Assembly: GCF_018860975.1 (NCBI RefSeq)
Contig: NZ_JAHKQI010000003.1
Location: forward strand, 240,523 to 304,522
DNA length: 64,000 nt
Reading direction: 5' to 3'
From: Lentibacter algarum
GTDB taxonomy: Bacteria; Pseudomonadota; Alphaproteobacteria; Rhodobacterales; Rhodobacteraceae
In this document: positions 40,280-49,473 of the stretch, one piece after another
Numbering within the stretch: the stretch's first letter is position 1
How the letters are laid out: each line of letters starts with the position of its first letter
Translations under genes and position numbers: made by a program
The notes under the pieces: model-generated
The model's database searches: none
Seen by the model: the letters and a program-made list of their open reading frames with translations, nothing else
Told to the model about the DNA's origin: nothing

Positions 40280-43045
40280 AGGCAGCTCCTTAGGCGCGCC
40301 GCGCTCCCATTGTTCCGTCATCAAACGGTTCACCCAGGTAAGCCCAAGCAAAGCCAGCCCAAGCCCCATAAACGAGAACACCCGTGTGAGGCCTGTCAGC
40401 CCAGACATGTCGATCAGAAACACCTTGGCAATCGTCAACGCGACAAGCCCCATAGCAATCTTGCGTAGCATCACCGAGCGGCGCGAGAAGGCCAGCATCA
40501 GCATAAGCCCTGCGCCGACAAGCATCGCCACGGTGTAAGCATAAAGCTCGCCGTTGGTCACACCTGCAACGCTCAGGTCGTTGCCCCGAAAGAGCCGGCG
40601 GATTTCCAGCGCGACATAGACAGCCCCGTAAACCGAGGCCAGCGAGGCCAGCACCTTGCTGATAACACCGTCAGGCTTGGCAAACTTCCATGCCGCAAAG
40701 GCAAACATAGCCGCAACCGGAAGATAGGCCAGCAATAGGCTGTCAAGGACAGGCGGGCCAATAACCTTGTCGTTGAAAAAGCCGAAAAGCGGGTTCAATA
40801 TCGTCGCCTGTGCGATCAGTGCAAGGCCTGCCATGAAGGCAAACAATGCCATCAAGACGAGCCTGAGTATGCGGTGCAAGCGCAACGTCGTGCCACGCAT
40901 CCGGTGCAACTGCGCCAGCAAAGCCGCGCCCCAAAGTGTCGCCAGCAGGCCCATGCCCCAGTGACTGAACAAATCGTCATCAAGCCAATGCGACAGCAAC
41001 GCGATGATACCCGCCAGAGCAACAAGCATACCCGCCGCCTCGATACCGAGCTTGAGCGAGAGCTTTTCGCCGCCGCTGAGCAACGCATAAGCCGCACCCA
41101 AAATGAGGAGCACACCACCGTAGGCGAGCAGAACTTCCGGCACAGAGGCCCGTTCGATGGCCCAGTAAATACCGGGGTCGGCGATCAGGCGATACGTGAT
41201 CACGGCAAGGCCCAACTGCGCAAACCATGCAAGCGCCGGAAGCTCGATGCGTCGCCCCAGCACAACAATGCCCAGCACCATAGCTGCCAAGGCCAGCGAG
41301 AGCGCGGTTTTGCTCAGAATGATGAATAGCGCCAGCGCTACCAGCGTCATCGCAGCCAAGGCAAACAGCCCCGCATTTTGCTTGGCTTTGTCACCGCCTG
41401 CGGCGACAGTGCGCTCTGTTAAAAAGGTCATAAACGCCGCCAAAGCGATCGCCGTGAGCGCCCAAGGGTAGTTGCCGATCACGTCACGCGCCGGCCATGT
41501 GAATTCAAGAATAAAAAACGCCAGTGGTGCGGTCACCGCACTTACCAAGGCCCAAATCTGAGGCTCATAGGGGCGCGCGTTGCCCTCAAATGTCGCGGCG
41601 CGCATCCGCCAGAACGCGACCAGTGACAGCAATGCCGCGAAACCAAGCAGCACCCAGTAAGCAAAGCCGCTCGGAGACATCCCCGCTTCGACCTGCGCCT
41701 CGCTCAGCACCCTCAACTGCTCTACAGAAAGCCAGCCTTTCGGGCCCAAGACCAGCAGCGCGACAACAAAGCCTACAAGCGGCGGAAAGGCATGATCAAA
41801 CAGGGCCGGAGCCCGTGCCATCCACAGCATCGCTCCCGCAGAGAGAAAGACCAATGTGCCATACCCGAGCCACTCTTCCGCCGTCGAACTGGCCCCCAAC
41901 GTGACGGCCAAAGCGGCCAGACTGGCAAAGAGCATAGCCCCCGCTGAAAGCCGGGTTGGGAACTCGGGGAAGGTGCCGCGAAAAAAGTCGCTGACGGCCG
42001 CGCCGCCCTGAGTTGGCACCAAGCTACGTTGCGGAATGATCACGGCAGCAAGCGCCACAGCTAAAGTCGAGCCAAGAAAATGCAACGTGCCCGTCCCGTC
42101 GCTGAACAGCAGACAAATTGCCGCAAAGCCAAGCACAAGCCCCAACACCGAAACCCAAGCCCAGCGCTTTATGGTGTCGATGCCAAGCGCCATGACAGCG
42201 ATCAGCGCGAAGTAGTAATAAAGCACATTCGGAGCCCCCGCTCCCGTGCTCAGTGTGAAGGGCGCAACCATCGCTCCGATGACGCCGATCGCAGCCAAAA
42301 GCGGCCCGTAAAACCAGCCCAGAACCATGGCAAAAACCGAAACGACCACCAGCCCGAAAAGCGCCGTATTGGTGCCGACAAGGCCATAAAGAAGCTTGGC
42401 CGAAAGCACGCCCGCAAACAGCACGACAATGCCCGCACCAGAAAGTGTTGACGGTAGGTAGCGCGTTGAGCCTTCAGTTTCGTCACCAAAACGGCGGCGC
42501 AACACTTCGCCCGCGGCAATGAGAGCCGCACCAAACCCGAGCGCCGCCATGACCCGCCAAAACGGGCTGAGCACACCGTGCTCGATGCCGTATTGCACCA
42601 TGAAAACACCGGCCAAAGCCAGTGATGCGGCTGCAACCGCCAGCACCCAGTTTTCTCGCATCCACTTGCCGAAACGTTCAAACTGACTGGCCCCCAAAAC
42701 AAAGGCTTCCGGGGGTTCGGGCGCACGGCTCGCCTTTGGAGCAGCATCTTGCGCGCTCGCGGCAATAGGCTGCGCTTTAGGGGCCTTTTGGGCCTTTGGC
42801 GGCGGAGTAACTGCCGGGATTTCCGGCTTGGAGGCGGCTTTGGCAGTTGGCGGTTTGGCCTTAGCAGCCTTGGCTTTCGGCGCCTGTTCGGTTGCGGCCT
42901 CCCTCACGCGCTTACTCAACGCATAGTGTTCTTTTTCAAGCCTCGAGAGGCGGGCTTTCAACCCGGCAATGGCAATCAGCGCGTAAGGAACGCCGATCAC
43001 AATCAGCAGCCCGAAAAGCACTGCAATCAAAACAAGCTCGTCCAT
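40271..43045 (-). CDS. DUF2339 large polytopic membrane protein
   Basis: A 924-residue protein. An N-terminal anchor helix and a coiled segment (LKARLSRLEKEHYALSKRV) are followed by a 70-residue Ala/Pro/Lys-rich linker. More than 20 hydrophobic helices fill the rest, starting with the family marker QFERFGKWMRENWVLAVA. DUF2339 proteins are widespread and uncharacterised. It lies 70 nt downstream of ycjF on the same strand. Confidence 0.88.
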   Translation of the reverse strand: MDELVLIAVLFGLLIVIGVPYALIAIAGLKARLSRLEKEHYALSKRVREAATEQAPKAKAAKAKPPTAKAASKPEIPAVTPPPKAQKAPKAQPIAASAQDAAPKASRAPEPPEAFVLGASQFERFGKWMRENWVLAVAAASLALAGVFMVQYGIEHGVLSPFWRVMAALGFGAALIAAGEVLRRRFGDETEGSTRYLPSTLSGAGIVVLFAGVLSAKLLYGLVGTNTALFGLVVVSVFAMVLGWFYGPLLAAIGVIGAMVAPFTLSTGAGAPNVLYYYFALIAVMALGIDTIKRWAWVSVLGLVLGFAAICLLFSDGTGTLHFLGSTLAVALAAVIIPQRSLVPTQGGAAVSDFFRGTFPEFPTRLSAGAMLFASLAALAVTLGASSTAEEWLGYGTLVFLSAGAMLWMARAPALFDHAFPPLVGFVVALLVLGPKGWLSVEQLRVLSEAQVEAGMSPSGFAYWVLLGFAALLSLVAFWRMRAATFEGNARPYEPQIWALVSAVTAPLAFFILEFTWPARDVIGNYPWALTAIALAAFMTFLTERTVAAGGDKAKQNAGLFALAAMTLVALALFIILSKTALSLALAAMVLGIVVLGRRIELPALAWFAQLGLAVITYRLIADPGIYWAIERASVPEVLLAYGGVLLILGAAYALLSGGEKLSLKLGIEAAGMLVALAGIIALLSHWLDDDLFSHWGMGLLATLWGAALLAQLHRMRGTTLRLHRILRLVLMALFAFMAGLALIAQATILNPLFGFFNDKVIGPPVLDSLLLAYLPVAAMFAFAAWKFAKPDGVISKVLASLASVYGAVYVALEIRRLFRGNDLSVAGVTNGELYAYTVAMLVGAGLMLMLAFSRRSVMLRKIAMGLVALTIAKVFLIDMSGLTGLTRVFSFMGLGLALLGLTWVNRLMTEQWERGAPKELPSE

Positions 43046-43115
43046 AAAATCATCCGTTCAAATACGTTTGGGATAGCGTATGGCTTGTGGCTTCGCTCTA
43101 CAAGTCAGCAATACC

Positions 43116-44123
43116 TTACCCGCTTTTGGAGCCGAACAAGCCTTTGAGCGCGCGACCAACCAGTGACGTGACCGCCGGGCGTGGTTCGGTGGAAAACGCC
43201 ATAGGGCGGCACACTTCGATAGCCGCAACGCCGACGCGCGCAGTCAACGCCCCGTTGATAACGCCTTCCCCAAAACGGCGCGAAAGTTTGCCAAGCACGC
43301 CGCCGCCCGCAAGGCTTCCGAGCATGTCGTCACCAACAGCAACGGCTCCCGTGGCGACAAGATGCGTCATCACCGCCTTGACCAACCGCCAGTTTCCCAG
43401 TGCACCGGCCCGCCCGCCATAAACCTCTGCGATGGCGCGGATCATTCGGGTGTTGGCCGTCAGAGCGGCAATCACATCGGCAAAGGCCAATGGCACAATC
43501 GCCGTAACAGTCGCAACTTGCCGCGCGGCGGCTTCAACCTTTTGCACAGCCAAGGCGTCTAGCGGCGCCATAAGCTCGCGCTCACCCAGCGACAGCAAAG
43601 TATCTGCGTCAACAGCCTCTCCTGCGCGCTCTTCATACCGCGCCAGCGCCCATGTCATCTCGTCGCGGCTGGCATAGAGCTTGGTCAATTGCCGCATCGC
43701 GGCAAGAGCCTGCGGTAACTCGCCAGTCGCCAGCGCTTGTTCCGCCGCCAGCTTCACTCCGTCCAGCCGCCGTAAACGGGCAAACGCCGCCAGCTCGCGC
43801 AGGGCCATAAACAAGAGCACCAACAGCAAGGCCACAATCAGTGCCGTAACGAAGTAACCAAGCACAGGCGCACGGGCGATAAGGCCAAAGGCAAAGTCCC
43901 ACGCAGCCACAGAGACAGCCGCCACAAGCAGCGCGCCAAGCAGTGAAAAGAACCAGCGCATCAGCCTTGAAGGCTTGCGCGCACCGAGCGTGATCGCAGC
44001 CTGCATCGCCGCACCTTGAGGGGCAGCAAGCTCGGGCACAGGAGCAGCCTCCGCAGGAGTCAGTTGCGGGGTTTCATCGAGTTCGATCAGCACAGGCTTT
44101 CTGCTAACTGGTTTCTTGCTCAT
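43116..44123 (-). CDS. ycjF: YcjF family (DUF697/TIGR01620) membrane protein
   Basis: A 335-residue inner-membrane protein, normally paired with the GTPase-like YcjX. An acidic/Pro N-terminus leads to two membrane helices (MRWFFSLLGALLVAAVSVAAW and VLGYFVTALIVALLLVLLF). A C-terminal DUF697 domain follows, with ADVIAALTANTRMIRAIAEVYGGRAG and ARVGVAAIEVCRP. It lies 3 nt after a GNAT gene, itself coupled to ycjX. In some bacteria the pair belongs to envelope-stress (Psp-type) regulons. Confidence 0.85.
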   Translation of the reverse strand: MSKKPVSRKPVLIELDETPQLTPAEAAPVPELAAPQGAAMQAAITLGARKPSRLMRWFFSLLGALLVAAVSVAAWDFAFGLIARAPVLGYFVTALIVALLLVLLFMALRELAAFARLRRLDGVKLAAEQALATGELPQALAAMRQLTKLYASRDEMTWALARYEERAGEAVDADTLLSLGERELMAPLDALAVQKVEAAARQVATVTAIVPLAFADVIAALTANTRMIRAIAEVYGGRAGALGNWRLVKAVMTHLVATGAVAVGDDMLGSLAGGGVLGKLSRRFGEGVINGALTARVGVAAIEVCRPMAFSTEPRPAVTSLVGRALKGLFGSKSG

Positions 44124-44126
44124 GCT

Positions 44127-44564
44127 TTAGCCTTCCTTTTGCCAAACAAGCCGCACGTCGGGCAGCTTTTCGTCTGTTGTTGTGCCGTCCGATTTTTCGG
44201 TGCAAACAAACCCTTGCCGCCGATAAAACGCCAAAGCAGCTGTGTTCGCTTGAAACGTCCAGAGCTCAAGCCGCCCACACATGGCCTGCGCGTTTCGGAT
44301 CAAGCTATATCCGACACCCTTGCCCCGCGCGCTCTGGTTAACATAGAGCGCATTTATCTCGGGGCCGTTGCGAGCGATGAAGCCGCAGACAGCCCCCTGA
44401 AGCTCGGCGACCTGCACCCAACCGCGAGTGATCATTGTGTCTGCATGGCTAATGTCTTCGGCCCGACTGTGCAGCTTGGGCAACCAGTCTGTGGCTTCGG
44501 TGAACTCTGACAAGATGCCCCCGACAGTGCCCGCATCAAGCGGCGTGGCCTGACGCAACATCAT
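44127..44564 (-). CDS. GNAT family N-acetyltransferase
   Basis: A 145-residue acetyl-CoA-dependent acetyltransferase. The acetyl-CoA-binding signature is seen as ALYVNQSARGKGVGYSLIRNA, followed by LWTFQANTAALAFYRRQGFVC. It overlaps ycjX by 4 nt and precedes ycjF by 3 nt, so it is inserted inside the ycjX-ycjF pair. The substrate is unknown. Confidence 0.88.
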   Translation of the reverse strand: MMLRQATPLDAGTVGGILSEFTEATDWLPKLHSRAEDISHADTMITRGWVQVAELQGAVCGFIARNGPEINALYVNQSARGKGVGYSLIRNAQAMCGRLELWTFQANTAALAFYRRQGFVCTEKSDGTTTDEKLPDVRLVWQKEG

Positions 44565-45970
44565 AGCTTGTCACCCAGCAAGAACTCGGCGGCACGATCA
44601 AGCCTGATGTGCGGCGGCCCGTCACCGGGCTTAAGATCAAGCACCGCAGGCGCGAACTCCATTGTCTGATAGTCGGCATCAAGCCAGACCTGCGCGCGCT
44701 CACGAGCTGGCACCAAGAGCTTTGCAGGGTCACTCGGCAACTCGCCCGCATAAAACGCCGCCTGCTTTCCTGTGCTCAGCAAGCTGCCCTTAACGCAAGG
44801 CAACTTACTGCCTTCGTGGCTCAACGTGTCTTCGACGGTGGCGCGCAAACTGGCCAGCGCCAGCGCTCGCGTGTCGGCCCCTGCGAATCCGGCCTTATCA
44901 GACGCACCTCGCACCATAGCCTCGACAATGGCTGTGAGTTTGGCGTGCTCGGTGTGGTGCAAATGGTCTGCCTTGGTTGCGGCAAAGAGTATCTTTTCAA
45001 CGCGTTTACCGAGGAACAGTTTGCTCAAAAACGCATTCTGGCCGGGCTTGAAAGCACTCAGGATGTCACCCATCGCGTTTCTCATATCCTCGACCGCAGC
45101 AGGGCCTTTGTGAATTGCGCCAAGCGCGTCAAGCAACACAACCTGCCTGTCGATCTTGGAAAAGTGATCCCGAAAGAACGGCGTCACGACCCGTGATTTG
45201 TACGCCTCATAACGGCGCTCCATCTCGCGAATAAGCGAACGGCGGCCCGCAGCTTCGGCGGGCTGCAACGGCGCAAACGTCAGCACAGGCGAGCCGGCCA
45301 ACTCACCAGGCAACAAAAAACGCCCGGGTGAGCAGTCGTAATAGCCCGCATCACGGGCCTTTGTGAGGTAGTTGGTAAACGCGTCCGCCAAGGCCTTCGC
45401 CACCGGCTCACTCAGCTTGTCAGCACCTTGGGTGTTTGCCGCGCGCTCAAGGTATGCCGCGGCCTCTTCGCGCTCTGCGATGCGCTCGAAGACCTCGGCC
45501 GACCACTCGGCATAGCTTTTGTCCATCAGACCCAAATCAAGCAGCCACTCGCCGGGGTAGTCGACAATGTCGATATGCACAGTGCGCGCGCCTTGGAAAC
45601 CGGCGAGCAAGCCAGACGGCTTCACCCGCAAAGACAAGCGCAACTCGCTGATCGCACGAGTAGAATTGGGCCAGTGCGGCGTTGGGCCAGTGAGCGCGGC
45701 AAGGTGCTCCTCAAAGGCAAAGCGCGGCACGGTGTCGTCAGGCTGCGGCTGCAAAAACGCCGCCTCGATGCGCGGTGACGCCGCAAGGCCCTGCATACGG
45801 CCACGGTCCATCAGATTGGCGACAAGCGAGGTGATGAACACCGTCTTGCCCGCCCGCGCAAGGCCGGTGACACCAAGTCTGATAACGGGCTCAAAGAACA
45901 CCTCTGACACCGTGTCTGTGACGTTCTCGACTTGCCGTGTGATACTGTCTGCGATGGCGGATATAACCAA
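44561..45970 (-). CDS. ycjX: YcjX family P-loop ATPase/GTPase-like protein (DUF463)
   Basis: A 469-residue protein with the P-loop VTGLARAGKTVFITSLVANL near its N-terminus, HIDIVDYPGEWLLDL in the switch region and VLLDALGAIHKG further on. The open frame starts at 46285 inside the divergent truA. The TTG at 45970 is preferred: it follows a G-rich tract and gives a short lead-in to the family start SEVFFEPVIRLG. The exact start is uncertain by a few codons. It forms an operon with a GNAT and ycjF. Confidence 0.86.
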   Translation of the reverse strand: MVISAIADSITRQVENVTDTVSEVFFEPVIRLGVTGLARAGKTVFITSLVANLMDRGRMQGLAASPRIEAAFLQPQPDDTVPRFAFEEHLAALTGPTPHWPNSTRAISELRLSLRVKPSGLLAGFQGARTVHIDIVDYPGEWLLDLGLMDKSYAEWSAEVFERIAEREEAAAYLERAANTQGADKLSEPVAKALADAFTNYLTKARDAGYYDCSPGRFLLPGELAGSPVLTFAPLQPAEAAGRRSLIREMERRYEAYKSRVVTPFFRDHFSKIDRQVVLLDALGAIHKGPAAVEDMRNAMGDILSAFKPGQNAFLSKLFLGKRVEKILFAATKADHLHHTEHAKLTAIVEAMVRGASDKAGFAGADTRALALASLRATVEDTLSHEGSKLPCVKGSLLSTGKQAAFYAGELPSDPAKLLVPARERAQVWLDADYQTMEFAPAVLDLKPGDGPPHIRLDRAAEFLLGDKL

Positions 45971-46096
45971 GCCGCTGCCCCCGATGTTTGCATTGTTGTG
46001 CCTAAGATAGTCACCAAAGCCAGCGCCCGCCAGTGGGGAACCTTCTCGGCCGTTTCCCCGCTTGCCTGAACCCTGAGCGCAGGCTATGCAGCGCCC

Positions 46097-46864
46097 ATGC
46101 CCAGATATGCTCTCAAAGTTGAATACCACGGCGCGCCTTTTGTTGGCTGGCAAAAGCAACAAGGGCTCGCCTCTGTGCAAGGCGCGATCGAAGCTGCCTT
46201 GGGCAAACTTGAGAAACGTGAACACAATATTGCCGCCGCTGGCCGCACAGATGCCGGCGTGCACGCCATGGCGCAAGTCTGTCATTGCGACATGGATGCA
46301 GAATGGACGCCCTTTCGCCTATCTGAAGCACTCAACTTTCACCTCAAACCACTGCCGGTAGCAATTGTCGGCGCGGCGCGGGTCGATGACGACTGGCACG
46401 CGCGCTTTTCGGCGCTTTCCCGGCGCTACCATTTTCGTATGCTCGCACGACGTGCACCGCCTACGCATGATGTCGGTCTGGTTTGGCACGTGAAAAGCCC
46501 GATAGACATCGAAGCAATGCGCGCGGGGGCTGAATATTTGCTTGGCCACCATGATTTCACAACTTTCCGCTCAACCATCTGCCAAGCCAAAAGCCCGATG
46601 AAAACGTTAGATGAACTGACGATCAGTGAACATGAAGTCGCTGCCGGACACGAGTATCACTTCAACCTCAGCGCTCGTTCGTTCCTGCATAACCAAGTGC
46701 GTTCAATTGTCGGAACATTAGAGCGAGTCGGAGCTCGCTCGTGGGAGCCCGCGCAGGTAAAGGCCGCCTTGGAAGCCCAAAGCCGCGCAGCTTGTGGGCC
46801 TGTTTGCTCTCCGGACGGGCTCTATCTGGCTGGCGTTGAATATCCTGAGGATCCGTTTGCGTAG
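46097..46864 (+). CDS. truA: tRNA pseudouridine(38-40) synthase TruA
   Basis: Isomerises uridines 38-40 in the anticodon stem, 255 residues. The catalytic Asp is in [16 protein letters not shown]. The start [21 protein letters not shown] and the C-terminal [17 protein letters not shown] are standard. It is divergent from ycjX and is followed by an extragenic repeat element. Confidence 0.97.
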   Translation: MPRYALKVEYHGAPFVGWQKQQGLASVQGAIEAALGKLEKREHNIAAAGRTDAGVHAMAQVCHCDMDAEWTPFRLSEALNFHLKPLPVAIVGAARVDDDWHARFSALSRRYHFRMLARRAPPTHDVGLVWHVKSPIDIEAMRAGAEYLLGHHDFTTFRSTICQAKSPMKTLDELTISEHEVAAGHEYHFNLSARSFLHNQVRSIVGTLERVGARSWEPAQVKAALEAQSRAACGPVCSPDGLYLAGVEYPEDPFA

Positions 46865-46901
46865 AACGAAAATCGAATTTGCTGCGCAAATCCGACCAAT
46901 T

Positions 46902-46945
46902 GGGGGCTAGCCCCCAAACCCCCAGGATACTTTCCCCAAGAAAAA
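46902..46945 (+). repeat. Extragenic repeat element, copy 1
   Basis: A GGGGG-CTAG-CCCCC hairpin (46902-46915) is followed by CCCCCAGGATACTTT (46919-46933) and CCAAGAAAAA (46936-46945). It resembles a GC-hairpin plus GGATAyTT plus CAAGAAAA module that I associate with intergenic regions of Rhodobacteraceae genomes. A second, inverted copy lies 110 bp on. Confidence 0.6.
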
Positions 46946-46967
46946 GGGGCGCCTTAAAGACACCCCT
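46941..46967 (-). terminator. Terminator-like hairpin for lrp, leftward
   Basis: On the minus strand a 7-bp stem (46961-46967 with 46945-46951, one G-U wobble) closes a 9-nt loop and runs into a five-T tract (46945-46941; its first T is also the last base of the stem). The wobble is a mismatch on the plus strand, so the signal favours leftward transcripts. It is 160 nt past the lrp stop. Confidence 0.55.
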
Positions 46968-47055
46968 AAAAGAAATACATTCTTTTCCTTGGGCGGTCAT
47001 CGGCGTCCCCGCCTGTACCGCTCCTGTAGATTTGCATGAAGTGGTTAAGAAACTC

Positions 47056-47115
47056 TTTTCTTGGTCCAAATATCCTCGGGGTGAATGCCGAAGGCAGAGG
47101 GGCGCGAGCGCCCCT
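47056..47115 (-). repeat. Extragenic repeat element, copy 2 (inverted)
   Basis: Read leftward: an AGGGGCGC-GA-GCGCCCCT hairpin (47115-47098), a small GCC-TTC-GGC hairpin (47095-47087), then CCCCGAGGATATTT (47081-47068) and CCAAGAAAA (47064-47056). Same module order as copy 1 but facing it. It begins 11 nt after the lrp stop. Confidence 0.6.
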
Positions 47116-47126
47116 GTTGCTACCTT

Positions 47127-47627
47127 TCAGGAATCGCGCGCAAGGCGCTCCTCAAGCACTTCGAAAGGCACACCCGGCTCATCCTTGGCACCGCGGATAA
47201 CCAACGACGTTTTGACACTGGCCACGTTGTCGGCTGATGTCAGGTGTTCGGTCAGAAAGCTTTGAAATGTCGACAAATCAGGTGCCACACATTTGAGCAC
47301 AAAGTCGACTTCTCCATTGAGCATATGACATTCACGCACCAATGGCCACGCATTGCACCGCGCTTCAAAGGCTGACAAATCAACTTCGGCCTGACTAACC
47401 AAGCCGACCATCGCAAAGACTTGCACCTCAAAGCCAAGTTCGCGCGGATCAACTTCCGCATGATAGCCACGTATAAAACCGGATTCTTCCAGTGTGCGCA
47501 CGCGACGCAGGCAAGGCGGCGCTGAAATGCCAACACGTTTTGCCAGCTCAACATTGGTCATCCGCCCGTCTGCCTGAAGTTCAGCCAGAATTTTGCGGTC
47601 AATCTCATCGAGGCGGTTGATGGGCAT
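47127..47627 (-). CDS. Lrp/AsnC family transcriptional regulator
   Basis: A 166-residue protein. The N-terminal winged helix-turn-helix (LDEIDRKILAELQADGRMTNVELAKRVGIS, then PPCLRRVRTLEESGFIRGYHA) precedes a RAM/ligand domain (FVLKCVAPDLSTFQSFL). It is longer than classical AsnC by a C-terminal tail, common in this group. It is transcribed divergently from trxB with a 173-bp gap; a regulatory link between the two is suggested by the arrangement. Confidence 0.92.
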   Translation of the reverse strand: MPINRLDEIDRKILAELQADGRMTNVELAKRVGISAPPCLRRVRTLEESGFIRGYHAEVDPRELGFEVQVFAMVGLVSQAEVDLSAFEARCNAWPLVRECHMLNGEVDFVLKCVAPDLSTFQSFLTEHLTSADNVASVKTSLVIRGAKDEPGVPFEVLEERLARDS

Positions 47628-47800
47628 TTGCTGCTCCTAGAGTGCATAAGTTCCTCTGAGCTATGGAACAGACGCAAGATTATTACAAGAGCGCGCAACA
47701 TATTTAAACATTCATCAAATCGTCGTGTTGGGGTTTTATCCTTACCCGCGCGAGGATATATCGCAAAACGAAGTAACATTGCTGCATAATGGGGGCCAAT

Positions 47801-48742
47801 ATGGCTGAGACACGTCACACAAAAGTTCTGATCATCGGCTCCGGCCCTGCGGGCTATACCGCTGCCGTTTACGCCAGCCGAGCCATGCTTGAGCCGCTGC
47901 TTGTGCAAGGCCTTGAGCCAGGTGGCCAGCTTACAACCACGACCGATGTCGAGAACTACCCCGGTTTTACCGAGGTGCAAGGCCCTGATCTGATGATCAA
48001 GATGGAAGAGCACGCTAAAGCGATGGGCACCGAGATCATTGGCGATATCATCACCAGTCTTGACGTTTCAGAGCGGCCCTTCAAAGCCCAAGGCGACAGT
48101 GGCACAGTCTACACTTGCGACGCGGTTATCCTCGCCACAGGCGCGCGGGCCAAGTGGCTTGGCCTTGAAACCGAAGAGAAGTTCAAAGGCTTCGGTGTCT
48201 CGGCATGCGCCACATGCGACGGCTTCTTTTACCGTGGCCAAGAGATCGTTGTTGTTGGCGGAGGCAACACAGCCGTCGAGGAAGCGCTCTTCCTCACCAA
48301 TTTCGCCAGCAAAGTCACGCTGGTTCACCGCCGTGACGAGCTGCGCGCCGAGAAAATCCTTATTGACCGCCTTGAGAAGAACCCCAAGATCACGCCGCTC
48401 TGGTTCCATGAAGTTGATGAAATCTACGGCACTGACATGCCCCTCGGCGTTGAAGGCGTTAAGGTGAAACACACCAAAACCGGCGAGATTACCGATATCC
48501 CCGCCAAGGGCATCTTCATCGCCATCGGCCACGCTCCGGCAAACGAGCTGGTCAAAGACACGCTTGAAACGCACATGGGCGGCTATGTTGTCACCAAGCC
48601 AGACAGCACCGAAACATCCATCCCCGGTGTCTTCGCAGCAGGCGATCTGACCGATCATAAATACCGCCAAGCCGTGACATCGGCTGGCATGGGCTGCATG
48701 GCCGCGTTGGAGGCCGAGCGCTTCCTGGCCGAGCAAGACTAA
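47801..48742 (+). CDS. trxB: Thioredoxin reductase
   Basis: NADPH-dependent flavoprotein that reduces thioredoxin, 313 residues. It has the FAD-binding IIGSGPAGYTAAVYASRA, the redox pair C136-A-T-C139, NADPH-binding VVVGGGNTAVEEALFLT and the C-terminal FAD segment GVFAAGDLTDHKYRQAVTSAG. The start at 47801 is chosen over 47789 because GGGGG lies 5 nt before it and relatives begin with the T-R-H-T-K-V stretch. Confidence 0.97.
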   Translation: MAETRHTKVLIIGSGPAGYTAAVYASRAMLEPLLVQGLEPGGQLTTTTDVENYPGFTEVQGPDLMIKMEEHAKAMGTEIIGDIITSLDVSERPFKAQGDSGTVYTCDAVILATGARAKWLGLETEEKFKGFGVSACATCDGFFYRGQEIVVVGGGNTAVEEALFLTNFASKVTLVHRRDELRAEKILIDRLEKNPKITPLWFHEVDEIYGTDMPLGVEGVKVKHTKTGEITDIPAKGIFIAIGHAPANELVKDTLETHMGGYVVTKPDSTETSIPGVFAAGDLTDHKYRQAVTSAGMGCMAALEAERFLAEQD

Positions 48743-48757
48743 CCAAAAACCTGCTTT

Positions 48758-48784
48758 CCTTTGGCGTGGACACCTCGCCAAAGG
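48758..48784. terminator. Bidirectional terminator-like hairpin between trxB and gph
   Basis: A perfect 9-bp stem (48758-48766 with 48776-48784) closes a 9-nt loop between two converging genes. Neither side has an immediate T-run; a TTTTT lies about 10 nt away on the leftward strand. Termination in both directions is plausible. Confidence 0.5.
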
Positions 48785-48792
48785 AGCCGTGC

Positions 48793-49464
48793 TTATCGCT
48801 GGCCCAGTGCCGCAACCAAAGCCGGAAGCTCTGCAAAATCACTAAACTTGCCAGCAAACGTCAACTCTCCCTCAGGCAGTTTGCAATAGCCCTCGGTGAA
48901 GAACAAAAACGGCAGAGCAGCCCGCCGCGCTGTCTCTTCATCAACCTCGCTGTCACCAACAAACACCGCTCCCTCGCCAAGCTTTGCCGCCTCAAGCAGC
49001 ATCTTCGGGTGCGGCTTGCGTTCCTCAAAACTGTCGCCGCCAATCACAAGGTCAAAAAAGCCCGTCAAACCAAAGTGCTTCAGGTTTTCGCGCGCTGCTC
49101 CTAACGGCTTGTTGGTGCATACACCTAAGGGGTGTCCCTTTGCTTTCAAGACGTCCAAAGCACTCATAACATTCGGATAAATCACAGAGTATGTGCCGCC
49201 TGACGCCGTGTAACCTGCCAAAACCCGCTCAGCCAACGCCGCCTCACCTGCCGCCTCAACACCGCGCGCCTGACACGCCAGATGCACCAAATGTGCCAGC
49301 CCCAGCCCAACAAACCCCGTGACCTCGGCCAGTGAAAAAACCGCATGGCCCTCGGCAGCAAACACGTCATTCACCGCGGCTGCAATTTCGGGTGCCGTGT
49401 CCAAAAGTGTGCCGTCCAGATCAAAAATCACCGGTCGCACCGGTCGCTCCGGTCGCATTGCCAA
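48793..49464 (-). CDS. gph: Phosphoglycolate phosphatase (HAD family)
   Basis: A 223-residue haloacid-dehalogenase phosphatase. Motif I is FDLDGTLLDTAPEI, motif II lies in GVCTNKP, and motif III/IV residues lie in ERKPHPKMLLEAA and FVGDSEVDEETARRA. Gph removes 2-phosphoglycolate formed by DNA repair or Rubisco oxygenation. The family is broad, so substrate assignment is moderate. It lies 9 nt after argS. Confidence 0.85.
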   Translation of the reverse strand: MAMRPERPVRPVIFDLDGTLLDTAPEIAAAVNDVFAAEGHAVFSLAEVTGFVGLGLAHLVHLACQARGVEAAGEAALAERVLAGYTASGGTYSVIYPNVMSALDVLKAKGHPLGVCTNKPLGAARENLKHFGLTGFFDLVIGGDSFEERKPHPKMLLEAAKLGEGAVFVGDSEVDEETARRAALPFLFFTEGYCKLPEGELTFAGKFSDFAELPALVAALGQR

Positions 49465-49473
49465 GCCTCCAGC

